A stretch of 64,000 nt of DNA from the NCBI GenBank assembly GCA_029207755.1, contig JARCOQ010000008.1, forward strand, positions 25,471,021 through 25,535,020, read 5' to 3'. The DNA comes from Chamaea fasciata (lineage: Eukaryota > Chordata > Aves > Passeriformes > Sylviidae). The position numbers and the translations under genes were made by a program. Shown piece after piece: positions 13,423 to 25,287 of the stretch (the stretch's first letter is position 1; every line of letters starts with the position of its first letter). The notes beneath the pieces were generated by a model that searched no databases, had not been told where the DNA came from, and saw nothing but the letters and a program-made list of their open reading frames with translations.

Positions 13423-14931
13423 CATTGTGACTTTTTTTCCGCCAGAATACTTCTAGCTGGATTGCAAGCATTTTATTTTCCTGGAGAGAATCATATGATA
13501 TTAAAATAGTTCAAGTTGAGAATTCCTGTCCACATTTTGGAAAAAAAACCCAAGAGAATCTGATGCATCTTCTTTATTATGAGCAGACAAAAGGCCCCAT
13601 GGGGCACTAACTCCTCATCATCCAGTTTCCCCCTAGGGCCTTCTGTGGGGTTTGACAACCTGGGTCTGCCAGAGAAGTTGTTTGTAATGTATTCAGGACT
13701 GTAGAGCTGGTCCTGGATCTGTCACTTGGCCAAGCCTGTCACTAAATATACAAGATTAGGTCGGGACCCTTGTTGATATTTCACAATACACAAGAAGAAC
13801 CTCGGTGAGTCATGATCACCCTCCTGGACATGCTTGGAGAGCACCAACAGCAGTAATTTACACAAGTTTTGACAAACCCAAGCTCTCAGAAGGCTGAATT
13901 AGCCTGCCTGTATCTTTCCTGGCTATAACAGAAAACAAGCAATAGAAAACAAGCTGTAATTTCTAAACTGCAGAACAAAGTAGAATAAAATATAAAGGTA
14001 ACATCTAATCTTTCTTGTTCATTAGAATCTGCAAAAAGGATTAAAGAGTAATTAGAAATTGGTGGTTGGGATTCCAGAGATTCTGCTTGCTGTGTCTTTT
14101 CTGCTGGATCAGCCTGCCTCATTCAAAGCTTGGGAAATATTGTCAGTGTCTACAGCCATACAGAACAAATACCCTTACACCAGTATCTGAAGCAAACCCT
14201 GAATTGGAGGCTGCTGCCAGCAGTGCTGTCTGTACTTTCTGCCTTTATTACTGATACTATGGTATGATAAACAATTCTGCTTTGGCAGTTTATTTATTAA
14301 AAATAAAACAAAAGTACTTTCTTGAATTAAAGCAAGAAAGATCACACTAAAGCCATAAAAAAAAGACATATTGCAGTACCAAAAACTCACGAGGTTTTTT
14401 TGCAACTTATCAAATTATAATTCACCCCCTTTCCTTCACCTTTCTTTTTAATACTGTCCTAAAATGAACACTACCATACTGCAGCTGAGCTTCTGTGCTC
14501 ACTTGACTGTTCGGGCCAAATTCTCTCTTTTAAAATTTACTGAAATATGCATAGTTATGCAAGCAGTTATTGCCCTCCTGTACCCTCTCTTGCTGAAAAA
14601 CCAAATTGTTTGTCCTTAAGCCCATGTTTCTAAATTTCTAGGAGCAGAAGCACATTGTGGCTTTAAATATAGACTGTCAGTTTGTGGCTTGAGTCTCATG
14701 TTACACACAGACAGCTTGAGACTCTAAACGCAAGTTGGGCAGCCCCATTACTATCTAAGGAGAGCGTCAGCACGCTTTCAAAATGCTCTATAACTTCATT
14801 CCTGAAGGCGGGGGTAGGGGAAAACATCCAAATGAAACTTTTCTAAGCTGGGGTTGAGGCAGAAACGTTACTAACTTTGCTTGGTCCTGTTCGGGAGCCA
14901 GAGTTTGCAGAGCCTGTTTATTTTCTTCCCT

Positions 14932-14959
14932 CACACACGCACACACACACACAAACACA
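14932..14959. repeat. (CA)n microsatellite
   Basis: A CA dinucleotide array with one CG interruption near its start and an AAACA-type decay at its end. It is likely length-polymorphic. Confidence 0.95.
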
Positions 14960-15022
14960 AAGAATTAAGAAAGAAAACCTCCTTCACAACTTTTCCCCTT
15001 CAGGATTAGTCTCAGGCATTCC

Positions 15023-15045
15023 TTTTTTTTTTTTTTTTTTTTTTT
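15023..15045. repeat. T23 homopolymer
   Basis: Twenty-three consecutive T between 'aggcattcc' and 'cacctcc'. There is no transposon body upstream or downstream that would make it a poly-A tail. A G10 run follows at 15117-15126. Confidence 0.9.
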
Positions 15046-15709
15046 CACCTCCATACGAGCTGCATTAGACAATCTTTTCCTTAAGCGACGGGCTGATAAA
15101 TCCACTCTTACTGTAAGGGGGGGGGGTACTGGTACTCACGTGGTTGAGATGTCGCATTGTTTTGGGAACTCATAATTTACGCCTTTGAAAAATGCCTTAT
15201 TTGTGTTGACAGTCTCTCTTCCCTGCTCAGAAGTGACGGCGGGATTGAACAGAACAGCTGGAAGAACCCAGGAAAATGCTCCTCTTGTTCGGGCTCTCCT
15301 TGCCTGGCTCCTGACCCCTTTACAACTGGAAAAGGAAACAGCACATGTGTCATTCTCTTTTGCCTGTGTAGCTCACATGAGCGGGGAGGGGCACCCATTT
15401 GCAGATAGCAGTAACTGTATTCAAGTTTTGCAAGTTGGATGTATTCCACCCCTTTGCTTTTATTAGCCAGCAACCAGTGGAAAGAAAATGCTCTTTTCAT
15501 TCTTAGCCAAATCTAGACGCACCTATTAAATACACTTCCCAAAACCCTGTCCACTTCTGTGGATGTTATTTAAGTGCAAAACTTGCTGCTGACTCCCTTT
15601 CCTAAAATGTCTACCATTAGTAGGTAAGATTGAAAGTAGGACTTTCAATTTTCGTTGCTCATCATCCCCCTTAACACTCACAGTCTGACTGATTCTGTCC
15701 TTCCAACAG

Positions 15710-15943
15710 GTAAAAATTCAGGATGGAATTTACTGGGTCAAAGTAGTTACATCAGCATATATCATGAATCTACACTGTGCTCAAAACAAGGAGGAACCTC
15801 TGGCTACAGCACAGGCTGAGGCACAAGTAACTCCAGCCATGGCTCTGACACAGGCTTCCCATGGCACCTTTGGCAAACTTTTAATCTCTGCCCCAAGGTT
15901 TGCCTTTGGTAGAATAAAGATGAGACACCTGGTTTCTCTCTAG
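15710..15943 (+). other. Terminal-exon-like segment with acceptor and AATAAA
   Basis: A good 3' splice-site shape (gattctgtccttccaacag) ends at 15709. The frame starting with the next base stays open for 77 codons to a TAG at 15941-15943. An AATAAA lies at 15913-15918, inside that frame. The translation starts V-K-I-Q-D-G-I-Y-W-V-K and shows no domain I know. A second frame is also open for about 35 codons. This could be the last exon of an unknown or non-coding transcript, perhaps linked to the CpG-richer block upstream, or a coincidence of common motifs. Confidence 0.2.
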
Positions 15944-15979
15944 TCCTGGTATTTTTAATTTAATGTACAGGCAGGTGGT

Positions 15980-16140
15980 ATTTATAAATAAGATGTATTT
16001 ATACTTATATTTACATATATTGTATTATACTTTATATTATACATATATACTTTATATTATACATTATACTTTTTATATATTGTACTTTATATTATACATA
16101 TTATATTTACATATATTATATCGTACTTTATATTATATTT
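15980..16140. repeat. AT-rich minisatellite
   Basis: About 160 bases of almost pure A/T with the core 'actttatattata' seen four times, starting near 16029, 16049, 16084 and 16125, with variable spacers of tatata/acatata. Spacing is irregular (20, 35 and 41 bases), so the array is degenerate. Such DNA melts easily and can act as matrix-attachment sequence, but nothing here shows that. Confidence 0.85.
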
Positions 16141-17043
16141 AGCTACAGTGGCTGATTTGCATACTCCACTGCTAGTTTTTCAGCCTGGACTAGAGTGCCA
16201 GCTGCCTTGTTTATATAGCTGCCATTTAAAACTAGCTGTTTGGCTGTCTGCATGCTGTGCTGCAGTCAGTGTCATGTAGTCACTGTTAGTGTTCATACAC
16301 AGCCTGTACATAGCTGACATGGACTAGGTTATACCAGAATACTAGTAATTCTTAACGCATGTGCCTTAAACACTATGAAGAGCGGAAAAAGTTTCCATTT
16401 TCCTGGTGTCTGTTATGGAGTCAGGTTGAATTAACAGCCTGCCTGTGACAGCAGAAACACAGTAACCATCGGGATGGAAGTGGAAAAAACAGAGTAATGA
16501 AATTCAGGCTGGGACCATCCTGTTTTGCAAAATTGTCACAGGATATTTCTGTGAAATCATCTCAGTGACCTCCTACAAGAAATCCGTGCTGTGAACTTGG
16601 CTTGGAGTATTTATTTAAGAGCTATAGGATGGAAAGAACAGTGACTTATTTGCATGTCAACGGCAACTAACAGCTTGTTTGTGAACACGGATGCAGTAAA
16701 CGACTTCGGTCAGCATTTCCATACTCTGGGCTCATGGTAGAGAGCTCTGGAACACTGAATGATAGAGCAAAGCAAGGCACAAAACAAAGACAGGGAAATA
16801 ATAGGAAAAAGTGCTGACATTCCTGCACTGGCTTCAGCTCTATAGCGTGACATTCATTTACACCTGATAGCTTCTCTATGAAAATACTGATGGGCATGTT
16901 TTTGGTTACTGCTTCTTCTGTGTAAGAAACACAATGTGCACAGGTAAAAATTGCGTCTTTCTCTTCTGAGGCATGAGAATTGTTGTCATGTGAAGTTTTT
17001 ACATTTAAATCTTTCATCATCAAGATCAAGGAAATGTTGGGAG
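16141..17043. other. Unique non-coding sequence
   Basis: No gene is recognisable. A 120-codon minus frame at 16667-17029 has no known domain. Two octamer-type ATTTGCAT words occur (near 16154 and 16649), which is not significant in AT-rich DNA. Confidence 0.6.
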
Positions 17044-17137
17044 GCCTTTGAGCAACCTGGTCAAGTGTAAGATGTCAGGAGGGTTGTAACTACATGATCT
17101 AACCCAAACCATTGAATGATTCTATGATTCTGTGATC
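17044..17137 (+). mobile_element. CR1 LINE 3' end, internally deleted
   Basis: The segment reads 'ttgagcaacctggtcaagtg', then 'gttgtaactacatgatct', then 'aacccaaaccattgaatgat' and the terminal 'tctatgattctgtgat'. These blocks match the CR1 3' end in order, but the usual 'ccctgcccatggcag' and 'ttaaggtcccttcc' stretches are lost. The short terminal ATTCTATGA/ATTCTGTGA repeats mark the true 3' end of the element. Confidence 0.9.
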
Positions 17138-20100
17138 CTTAAGAATTTTCAGAATGTCTATTGAGAAAAGATTCCCTAGCTGCTGCAGGTGATGTGAAGG
17201 GGGTGGTAGTGGTGGCTTTATTGTGTTAGAGCCAGTGGCCTGGACCGTCTCAGGAATTTTGTGGCAAACTACTCAAAATGGCATGCACGATTAGGTCCTG
17301 GTTCTTAACTCCTCTGCATGTGTGCAACACTTCCTGCATCCGTCTGTGTTCTTATTAAAACTACTCCGCCCACCACCAAAATCACTGGAAGAGTTATACC
17401 CAGGTTTATGTAGGAGGATTCCGGCAGATCTGAACTCACAAGGCAAAGTCCCCTGTTGTTGTCTTCATTATCTTCATTTTTCTTGGGACTGCTTTCTTTG
17501 CTCATTGAATAGACTGGGGTTCCCAGAAATCAGAGCGCCATTTCCCAAAGCCATTTGCTCTCAGAAAGTCCATTAAAGAGACCTGCCTGACCTTTTCCAC
17601 TCATCATTAATAGAAAATATGTGATGTTGACAAGGGAAACGCCATGTAGCCCAGCATGCTTCCGGGGGAGCCTGAGACTGGGCACTGAACAAAAAGCATC
17701 TCAATGCTCACAGCCATCTGATCATGAGGGACAGGAGGCACCAAAGGAACCCAGATCAAAAGATGGGAGTGGAGTGCTGGTAGGGAAAATGTGTGATTAC
17801 TCATTAATTTTCAATTTGACTGAACTCTGTCCTAATCTTTAAATAGCAGTTGCTTTTGGCAAAAAAAACAAAAGCTCCCCAAAAGGGAGAAGATAACAGA
17901 AAGATATTTAAAAGTAATTTTTATCTCAGGATTGTGGTGTTCATACAGGATTCACCAGGTCTGTGGGATAATAGGTATGCTAGGAAATGTGTGTGTCAGC
18001 TCTGTAGTTTTCATCAGCCAATTACTTCATCTTGAGCCCGTGGTGTTCCCATTAACCTACAGAAGTGTTGCTTTACCTGCCCTGGTAAATACTTTTGCAT
18101 TTCCAGCCTTTGGAAGACTCTTTTTCTGAGTAAAGAAATGAAAAATCCTTTTTTTTTTTCCCCTCAGTAGTGCTTTCAGATGTGACAGTGCTTTCAGGTC
18201 CAAGACTGTTAGCTCAGAAGTGGGACCTCTTTTGCCTCTGATACTGCAATTTATCCTACTCCTCCTAAGCACAACTATGTAATGAATGCATGGTCAGGCC
18301 CACATGGTTGTTCTCTTTGATGCTATCTTGCTCCAAGATAAATGATATTTCACAGTCATTCAGGCTTGGCAAGCTGATGCTGTATGCTGCAGCTGTTGTT
18401 CCCAACAGGAAGGGAGGGTTTAGGCTGTGCTAGGAGGATAATAAATAAATAAAACAAAGGAAAGAGGCTCTCGTCAGGAAGTTATGCTTTATAACAGCAG
18501 GACATCCCACTAGAAATCCCTCTCTCTGATGGATTTTCATGACAAAACATAATGCAAAATCTGTAATCTCATCCTATAAAGGCAATATTAAGACTGAAGG
18601 AGGCTGAGTGAAAGCTATCAGTGATGTCCTTCACTGCCCACCCTGCACAGCCTGCAAGCTTCAGAGAAGGTGTTTGGATCCATCACCCAGATGTTTGAGG
18701 AGAGCATGTAGCAGCAGCTGTGCCTGGCTGTGAGTCCAAGATGGGCCTTGTGACAGCATTGGTGGGCACATTCAGATGAACCAGTGGCTCAGTGTCCCAC
18801 TGGGCTGTGTGCCATGGTCACCTGGCCAGCTGGCCGGAGAGGTTCTGTTTGCTTTCTCCTCTCCTTTGCTGGCTACACACTCCAGGCTGTCTTAAACATG
18901 CCAAGCTGCTGAGCTGTGTGAGGTTGGGTGGAATCCCAAATTTTGAAGACTTTGTGGAGGTCAAGGACAAGCAGATATTTGGCTGCTAGGCTGAAACCTG
19001 AAGGAGGGATTCTTCACAGGAATGCATTTGGCTCTGGACATCCCATTAAATACTATTTTCTACTGATTATCTTCCTCTCCATCTCAGGAAGGAATTACAG
19101 TTTATTTATTTGTTACCTTGTGTGGTGGATTCTCCCTCCTGACTTGTTTCCTTTCTGTTTCCCATTTATTTTTGTGCTGAAAGGGCAATGAATATTTGCC
19201 ATGGACTCTGTGGACCATCTCAGGTCTGGTGTAAAGTCATGGAGACTGAAACCTTTGTGATGCAAAAGGGGTCAATATGGACTTAGCCATGATGGACTAT
19301 GATGCTGGTATAACTCATATTTTATGTGCTGCCTATGCAGCTTGTGACTTTAAGTGCAACAGGATTGTGAAATCCTTGGAACACAGAGAAGGAAATTTTT
19401 GTCTGCATTCATAACACTCAACAAGTTCTTGACCCTCATACAAGGCCAAAAGAGAAGAGTTTACCCTGGAGATAAGAGATCAACTCTCCTTCCTACTTTG
19501 CATCTCAGGCATTTATCTTTATTTTTACCACTCCTCTGACTTCTGCTTGAACCTTTGGAATATATTCTTATCCCTGGAACACGTATAGTCCCTTCTTGGC
19601 CTTATCGCACAATTATTTGCAGTTAAAGGACGTAGTGTGCCTGTTTGTTTAAGGTCCCCACTTAATCTGTTAGTTTATTTGGGCTAAACTCTTTTCCGTT
19701 TGTGTCTGGACTCAGGGGAGCCTCCAGTGTCACTACAATGCAAATACTTCTCAAAATGTGCCATCTCTCTGTGAAATGGAAATATAAGGAGGCTCTACAC
19801 CTGCTGTGTAGCCTGGAGCTTGTCTTTCCATGAACTTTGATGCATTTAATGACACCATGGTGGGAAGACGTGTAAGGGCAAGAGTTCAGTGGACAGTGGT
19901 GCAGAGTCTATGTAACTCTATAGTGTTGTCATGTCCAAAATCAGACAGAATGTCTTAGAGCCACTGCTCCTCTCCAATCTAATTTCCAACACCACTGGAA
20001 AGCACATATGCTCACACTCTAGAGCAGTCAACAGGATGTTGACATGCAGTTTGATAGTGCATATTTGGAACAGTGGTAATGTCATCTGGGTAGATGTGGA

Positions 20101-20394
20101 GAGGGTGAATCATACTATCAGCTCTTGCTGAGTTCAAGAAATCAGAGCAGGCCTTGGCACAGAGATTTCTCGTAACAAAAGAACAGAATGATAAATAAAG
20201 TGAATAATTCTGCAGTATAAAACAAAAGGGAAGACTTGCTCCCACAAAGCAGAATTAAACACTGGAAGTCATAATTCCTGGAAGATCTGGTGTAGTTGGA
20301 CCTTCAGTTTGACTGAAAACGTTTACTCTTCCTTACACAGATGGGACTGTGTTACTGTAGCATAATTTCCATAAGTTGGGTTTTTTAGTTGCTG
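17138..20394. other. Unique non-coding sequence, no gene recognised
   Basis: Only short frames under 90 codons on both strands, none with a recognisable domain. The segment 18600-18960 is GC-richer than its surroundings and contains a splice-acceptor-like 'cacactccag', but no exon can be supported. Confidence 0.65.
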
Positions 20395-20853
20395 CATGTT
20401 AGAGAGTGTCCAAAGGAGAGCAGCAAAGATGGTGAAGGGCCTTGAGGGGAAGTTGTGTGAGGAGTGGCCGAGGTCACTTGGTCTGTTCAGCCTGGAGAGG
20501 AGGAGACTGAGAGGAGGCCTCACTGCAGCCATGACTTCCTCGTGAGGGGACAAGGAGGGGCAGGCACTGATCACTCTGTAGTCACCTGTGACAGAACCCA
20601 AGGGAATGGCCTGAAGTTGTATCAGGGGAGTTTTAGGTTGGATATTAGAGAAAATTTCTTCACCTAGAGGGTGGCTGGGCACTGGAACAGGCTCCCCAGG
20701 GAAGCAGTCACAGCACCAAGCCTGGCAGAGTTCAAGAAGCATTTGGACAATGTTCTTGGGCACATGGTGTGACTCTTGGGGATGGTGATGTGCAGGGTCA
20801 GGAGTTGGTCTTGATGATCTTTCCAACTCAGCATGCTCTGTGGTTCTGTGATA
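20395..20853 (+). mobile_element. CR1 LINE 3' fragment, about 460 bp
   Basis: Successive CR1 blocks are visible: 'agagcagcaaagatggtgaa', 'ctgttcagcctggagagg', 'gaggcctcactgcagcc', 'gggaatggcctgaagttg', 'tttaggttggatattagag', 'ggcactggaacaggctccc', 'ttggtcttgatgatct' and the 3' end 'ctgtggttctgtgat'. It is 5'-truncated and keeps the end of the ORF2 region plus the 3' UTR. A 167-codon open frame on the opposite strand (20323-20826) is an artefact of this element. It is the longest CR1 copy in the window that is not part of a mosaic. Confidence 0.95.
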
Positions 20854-22056
20854 ACTCCGATGTGGACAGAAAATCGAAAGTCAGGAATTCTGATGATTGT
20901 GGAGCCTGCTGTGTTTTGTAACCCAAGTATTAAATTTTGCTTTTGTGGCTATTTAAGTGCAGGTGAAAATCCTCTCAAAGGTTGCTAGAATAGCATCTGG
21001 CCTGTCCTTGTGTAACATAATGATGGGCTTGTCCCAGCCTGAGCCCTCTGGGAGACCGGATCTCCCGTACTTTAGCAAGTGCTACAGCCTGTTCTACCCT
21101 TTTCCAGCCCGGATGTATCAGGCACTGAGGTGACACATCCAAAGCAGAGATCTTTCTAATCACAGTGTGAATGCTTTGGCCAAAGCAGTAACTGGGTTAC
21201 ATCCAAGGTGTTGGATAAGTTTGTGTGCTTAAAATCCATTCCTGAGTCTGCTTCCCGCCTTGCAACAGCACTTGGCCAAACGACTCAGCCAGACTGGCTG
21301 ATGATATTTCCTAAAATATAGTAACACTGAGGCATTTGCTCTTTTAGCTTCCATGTACTATTCTCTCCAGAGAAAAAGGCAACAGCTTAAGATTACTCTC
21401 TTCTATAAGTGCAAGAACAAAAATCTTGTGCTTCCCTTCTCTTCAGAGATACTTCAGTGAAGTTTAGTGTTTCGACCCACTATCTGAGCACAAAGCTGAC
21501 ATGTGGTAAAGTCACAGTTACACTGAATGAAACTAGGGCTCCATAAGGACGTGTGTGATGACCCAAGGACTTTGTTGCTTAGCACTGCCCCTATCACTGC
21601 TTTAAAAATAACTCCTCAAAATTTTTAGCCCAAGGGAGGCTTGAACTTCATTTTTCTCATACGTAATGTGACTTGAGTTGGTTTTATTTTAAAGGAACCT
21701 TAAACCTCAATAATTTTTTCTTTAGTTCTGCAAGTTGTTTGAACTATCGTGAGGATATTTGCGTTTACAGACTTAGGTTGCTTCCTTTGTTAAGTGAGGA
21801 TGCAGTCAGCAATCCTAATGGAGTTCACTAGACTCCCACTAATAACATGGCACTGTGAGGGGAGGAAAGGTCTTACAAGGGATTAGTACAGACCTTAGTC
21901 CTCCCAAGGTCCCTCAGGGTGTGTTCTCTGATTCCTGACTGTTACACTGTAACACTTGCAAATTCTTAGGCTCTTGGAGATAATTCCCAAAGTGGCAAGT
22001 GGTTACTATATCCTGCATGCAAAGCATTAATGCCTTTATGTTGGTAGTGTTTGGCG

Positions 22057-22077
22057 TTTTTTTTTTTTTTTTTGTTT

Positions 22078-22110
<33 letters not shown>
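22057..22110. repeat. Interrupted poly-T tract
   Basis: A 17-base T run, a 'gtttgg' interruption, then 30 further T. Read on the minus strand this is A30 followed by A17. I see no transposon or retrocopy body attached to it. Confidence 0.9.
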
Positions 22111-22111
<1 letters not shown>

Positions 22112-23873
22112 TGGTGGATGTTTTTTGTTTGTTTTGTTGTCTTTTAAACTTTATTTTAAACAACTCGTAAAACACCATTGGTATAGGATCCAGGGGAGCC
22201 CTGGGGTAAACTTACAGCTACAGTAAAAATAATTTTTTGTTTTCTGCTTACCCCTGCTAAATGGGTGGTTGTAGTTCTCTCAAATAATAAAATATTAATC
22301 TCACTGAAGTGAGGTTCCTCCTCAGAAGTTTGTTTTTATTGGTTTTATACATGGTGTGGGAGAGAAAGAGTTCCCCAAGTGCAACTAAATGCCCTGGACA
22401 TGGCTATCCTTGAGGTCCACTCTCCAGTGAGTCCAGCTGAAAATAGGATATGGTTTTAAAGCCAGCTAATCTGCTGTTCCTTTTATTTGTGCTGAGTGAG
22501 TTTTTTATACAAAAATGGATATAGCTATCTGCTGTGATGGAAGTAAAAATTTAGAATGGTCTATTCTAATAATAAATTGCATGCTGATAATTTTTCTTAC
22601 TGCAGTGCAGGCAATTCAGCTGTATCTGATTGGCACTAGTTCAAGATTTTTGATGTTCAGCAGGAGCTTATACAGCTGCAAGAAACAAAACAAGGCTAAA
22701 AACTCTCAAAATGCACATGCTGGGATGGCAACAAGCCCAACTGCAACAGCTCACGCTCACAGTGACTCGGGCACTGGGACACACAAAGAATGCTTTTGCT
22801 GGGGAAATTGCACAATAAGTTTTGTTCTTGTTTAATGCAAAGTCCAAATGTTTCCCTTTGGGTACAATGTCATGGACTTCCTCAAACCTTATTTAAATGA
22901 CATGTGTGAACGTGGTTGAAGATTTCAGCTGTCAATTAGGCAACACTCAAGCAGATCTACTTTTTTATTGTCCTTGTGTTCGTGTTAGACATGGTGGGCA
23001 TTAAGCTGCAAGGGAAAGGTGAGGTGCTGAAAGGGAGTATGTATATTATATGTAAGTATAGAGATTATTCCTTTCTTGAAGTGAGCTACAAGCAAACTCA
23101 GTACTATGAAATACACAATGCTTTATTTGGAAATAGTTTTCTTCCTTTTTAAATCAAAGAGCTGCCCAGGAAGTTATAATTCAGAACAATAAACATAACT
23201 ACAGGGAAAATATCTGAATAATCTAAACATATCTTTTCTCTATGAGGCAGATAAATATGAATTCTCTTTTGTGAAGTCAGGCTGAAAAAATGTTACAGGG
23301 AGAGTTCAGGAATGGAATTGGTTTATATCAGGAAGTTTGGAGAGAAAACTTAGTTCAGAAATCTTTAGGATCCCTGCATCTTGTCAGTTTTTTTCAAACA
23401 TTGAAATAAAAGCTGGAGTAATGCTGTGTAGCACAATGCTACACTGCTGATTCATCTCTGGAGCTCAAACTTGTATTGGGGAAGCACTGAAGAATGCCCT
23501 TATGGCTACCAAGATTGAAGAAAGCACAAAGATTCCTCTTAATTTTAAGCACACTATTAGGTCTTGTTACAAGTTGAAAGCATGCTGAAAGATTTTTCTG
23601 ATTACTGAAGGCTTCCTATAAATATTCATATATGGACTCTTCCTCTACAACATCACTCAAATTAAATTTCCTAATTAGACTCTACAATGAGGCAGTCTAT
23701 TGAAGAAACTTTCTAAAGATAAGGGATTTGTGTCATTTTATGTAACTTTTGTGTTTGAAATATCAGTCACATAATTTATCCTAGTCTTCTGCATACCCTC
23801 TGGAGTCAAAGGAGGAGATAGAAGTTTCCAGAGAAATGATTCATTCTGTGGCTAAAATTAGATGCAATGGACT

Positions 23874-23905
23874 ACATCACATTCAAAACGACATCACATT
23901 CAAAA
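23874..23905. repeat. 17-bp tandem duplication
   Basis: The unit acatcacattcaaaacg (23874-23890) is followed directly by acatcacattcaaaa (23891-23905). Identity is perfect over 15 bases, so the duplication looks recent. Confidence 0.9.
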
Positions 23906-24303
23906 ATTTTTCTCCCCCCTAAGAAAAAAAACAACACCCTTCTTTCCTGTGATCCAGACATAAAGGATGTTGTAGCATTTCTACGAATATTTAAAATTGC
24001 TATTTCTATTCTGGTACTGTTTTGTGCTCCTCCCAGAGGCCATTCTGCTTGTACTTAGCAAATACAAATGGACAGAGTCCCTGTCTTTATGATGTGAAAG
24101 TGCTGTTATTCTTTGGAACAGTGGGCAATCAAATCCTCATTTAGTAAGTGTAACTGATTACATGCACTATGTAGCACGAATAAACACCCTGTGTTAATTA
24201 ACACTCTCTATCAATATTCCACCATTTGAATTTTCACCTGCCACAATCTTCTGGGTTTTTTTTAACTTCAAAAACTAATTTTCAGATGTCCTCTGAAATG
24301 TCC

Positions 24304-25287
24304 TGCTGTGGTGGGTTTGCACTGGATGGACTCCAGGTGCCCAGCAAACCTGACCCAACCCTCCTCTTCTCAGCTGGTCAGGGGACAGAAAATACAAATG
24401 AAAACAGTACCAAGAACCTTGAGGGCTTTGTTTCACAAAACCCAGGGCAGTTTGGTTTCGGTGTCCCTGCAGGATCCTCAGAGCACCAAGCTGAAACAGT
24501 GGAAAAGTCCTGGGCTGGTAGCTGGGATGGCAGGGTGTCCAGGCAGGCAGGGGCAGGATGTCCCGGCAGCGCAGGGGGTGCAGGGTCACGCTGTAGCAAG
24601 AGGAGCAGCGCCGAAGAAGCTGAAGGCGAGGCAGGGCCGGCCCAGCTCCCGCGGGTGGCAGAGAAAACTCTGGATTCAGGCCGAACTGGTGATAGTAGAT
24701 TTCCCAGGACTGGATCCCTTTGGCCACAGTGAAACTCTTCCAGCCAGCAACAGCCGTTCTCTCTCTCCCCGAACGCCGGAAAAAGAAGAGCTCGCAGCGC
24801 AGCTGCCTCAAGCTTTGTCTTTTACCTGCGTTATCTCCCCCTTCCAACTTTGTTCACCCCTTTGTTTCGGTTAAGTACTCTCAAGTATCCAACACTTGGT
24901 CTCCTTGGTAACTTATGGGGAAAAAATTCTTTAGAGAAAGAAGGAACAAACCTAACCCCCAACAAAGGTTTGTGCATCAAGAAAAGGGCAGGGAGGGATC
25001 ACTCAGCAGTTACTGTTATGCGCAAAACAGGCCTCACTTAGGAAAAGAAAAAAAAATTTGCCAATCAGATCAGAGTAGGATAATAAGAAAGAAACCCAAA
25101 TCTTAAACAACCTTCTACTCACACCTCCCTTCTTCCCAGGGTGCAACTTCACTTCTGATTTTTTCTCTCTCTTCCCCACCAGTGGCACAAGGGGACAGGG
25201 AATGGTGTCAATCCATCACATGCTATAACTGCTGCTCCTTCCTCCTCAGGGGAGGGCTCCTCACACCTTTCCCCTGCTCCAGTGTGG
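24304..25287 (+). mobile_element. Interspersed repeat split by a GC-rich block, probably LTR/ERV-related
   Basis: The left part (24304 to about 24405, from 'tgctgtggtgggtttgcact') and the right part (about 24985-25287, from 'gggcagggagggatcactc' to 'cccctgctccagtgtggg') resemble consecutive pieces of an interspersed repeat I associate with bird genomes; this is from memory and its family name is uncertain. Between them lie some 570 bases with high CpG (about 19 CpG in 24421-24860) and long open frames on all strands (168, 188 and 190 codons) with no retroviral or other domain. The middle may be a second, nested element; I see no matching target-site duplication. The right end abuts a CR1 fragment without unique DNA between. 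Confidence 0.55.

Larger units (their letters stand above)
7490..14700. other. Unique non-coding sequence, no gene recognised
   Basis: Short frames only; the longest (153 codons, minus, 11835-12296) overlaps equally long plus-strand frames and has no recognisable domain. Embedded items listed separately are a degenerate TG/TA tract near 9296-9375, a pyrimidine tract with a splice-acceptor shape at 12094-12132, and an A/C-rich tract at 13375-13422. I see no transposon copy here. Confidence 0.65.
14701..15400. promoter_or_regulatory. CpG-retaining segment, candidate regulatory element
   Basis: I counted 17 CpG dinucleotides in these 700 bases (about one per 41), while most of the window is CpG-poor. 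The observed/expected ratio is still well below a classical CpG island. It contains an E-box CACGTG (15138-15143), a (CA)n tract, a T23 run and a G10 run. On the minus strand a donor-like GTGAGT follows 'accac' near 15140, downstream of an unrecognised open frame (15177-15500). CpG retention suggests a region kept unmethylated, such as an enhancer or weak promoter, but this is inference; a decayed GC-richer insertion is the alternative. Confidence 0.3.
20854..24303. other. Unique non-coding sequence with homopolymer tract
   Basis: No gene is recognised. The stretch includes a T-rich tract (22057-22110) and a 17-bp tandem duplication (23874-23905), both listed separately. The open frames over the T tract on both strands are composition artefacts. 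Confidence 0.65.

Noticed and set aside
16150..16660. ATTTGCAT octamer words suggesting POU sites
   Set aside because: Isolated octamers are expected several times by chance in AT-rich 64 kb; no other enhancer-like context there.
20323..20826. 167-codon open frame, minus strand
   Set aside because: It lies almost entirely antisense to a CR1 fragment and has no domain; its openness follows from the element's composition.
21966..22226. Lys-rich and Phe-rich open frames
   Set aside because: Artefacts of the interrupted poly-T tract.
24226..24874. Long overlapping open frames on both strands (168, 188, 190 codons)
   Set aside because: They lie in a GC-rich repeat-derived block, overlap in opposite directions, and show no retroviral or cellular domain.
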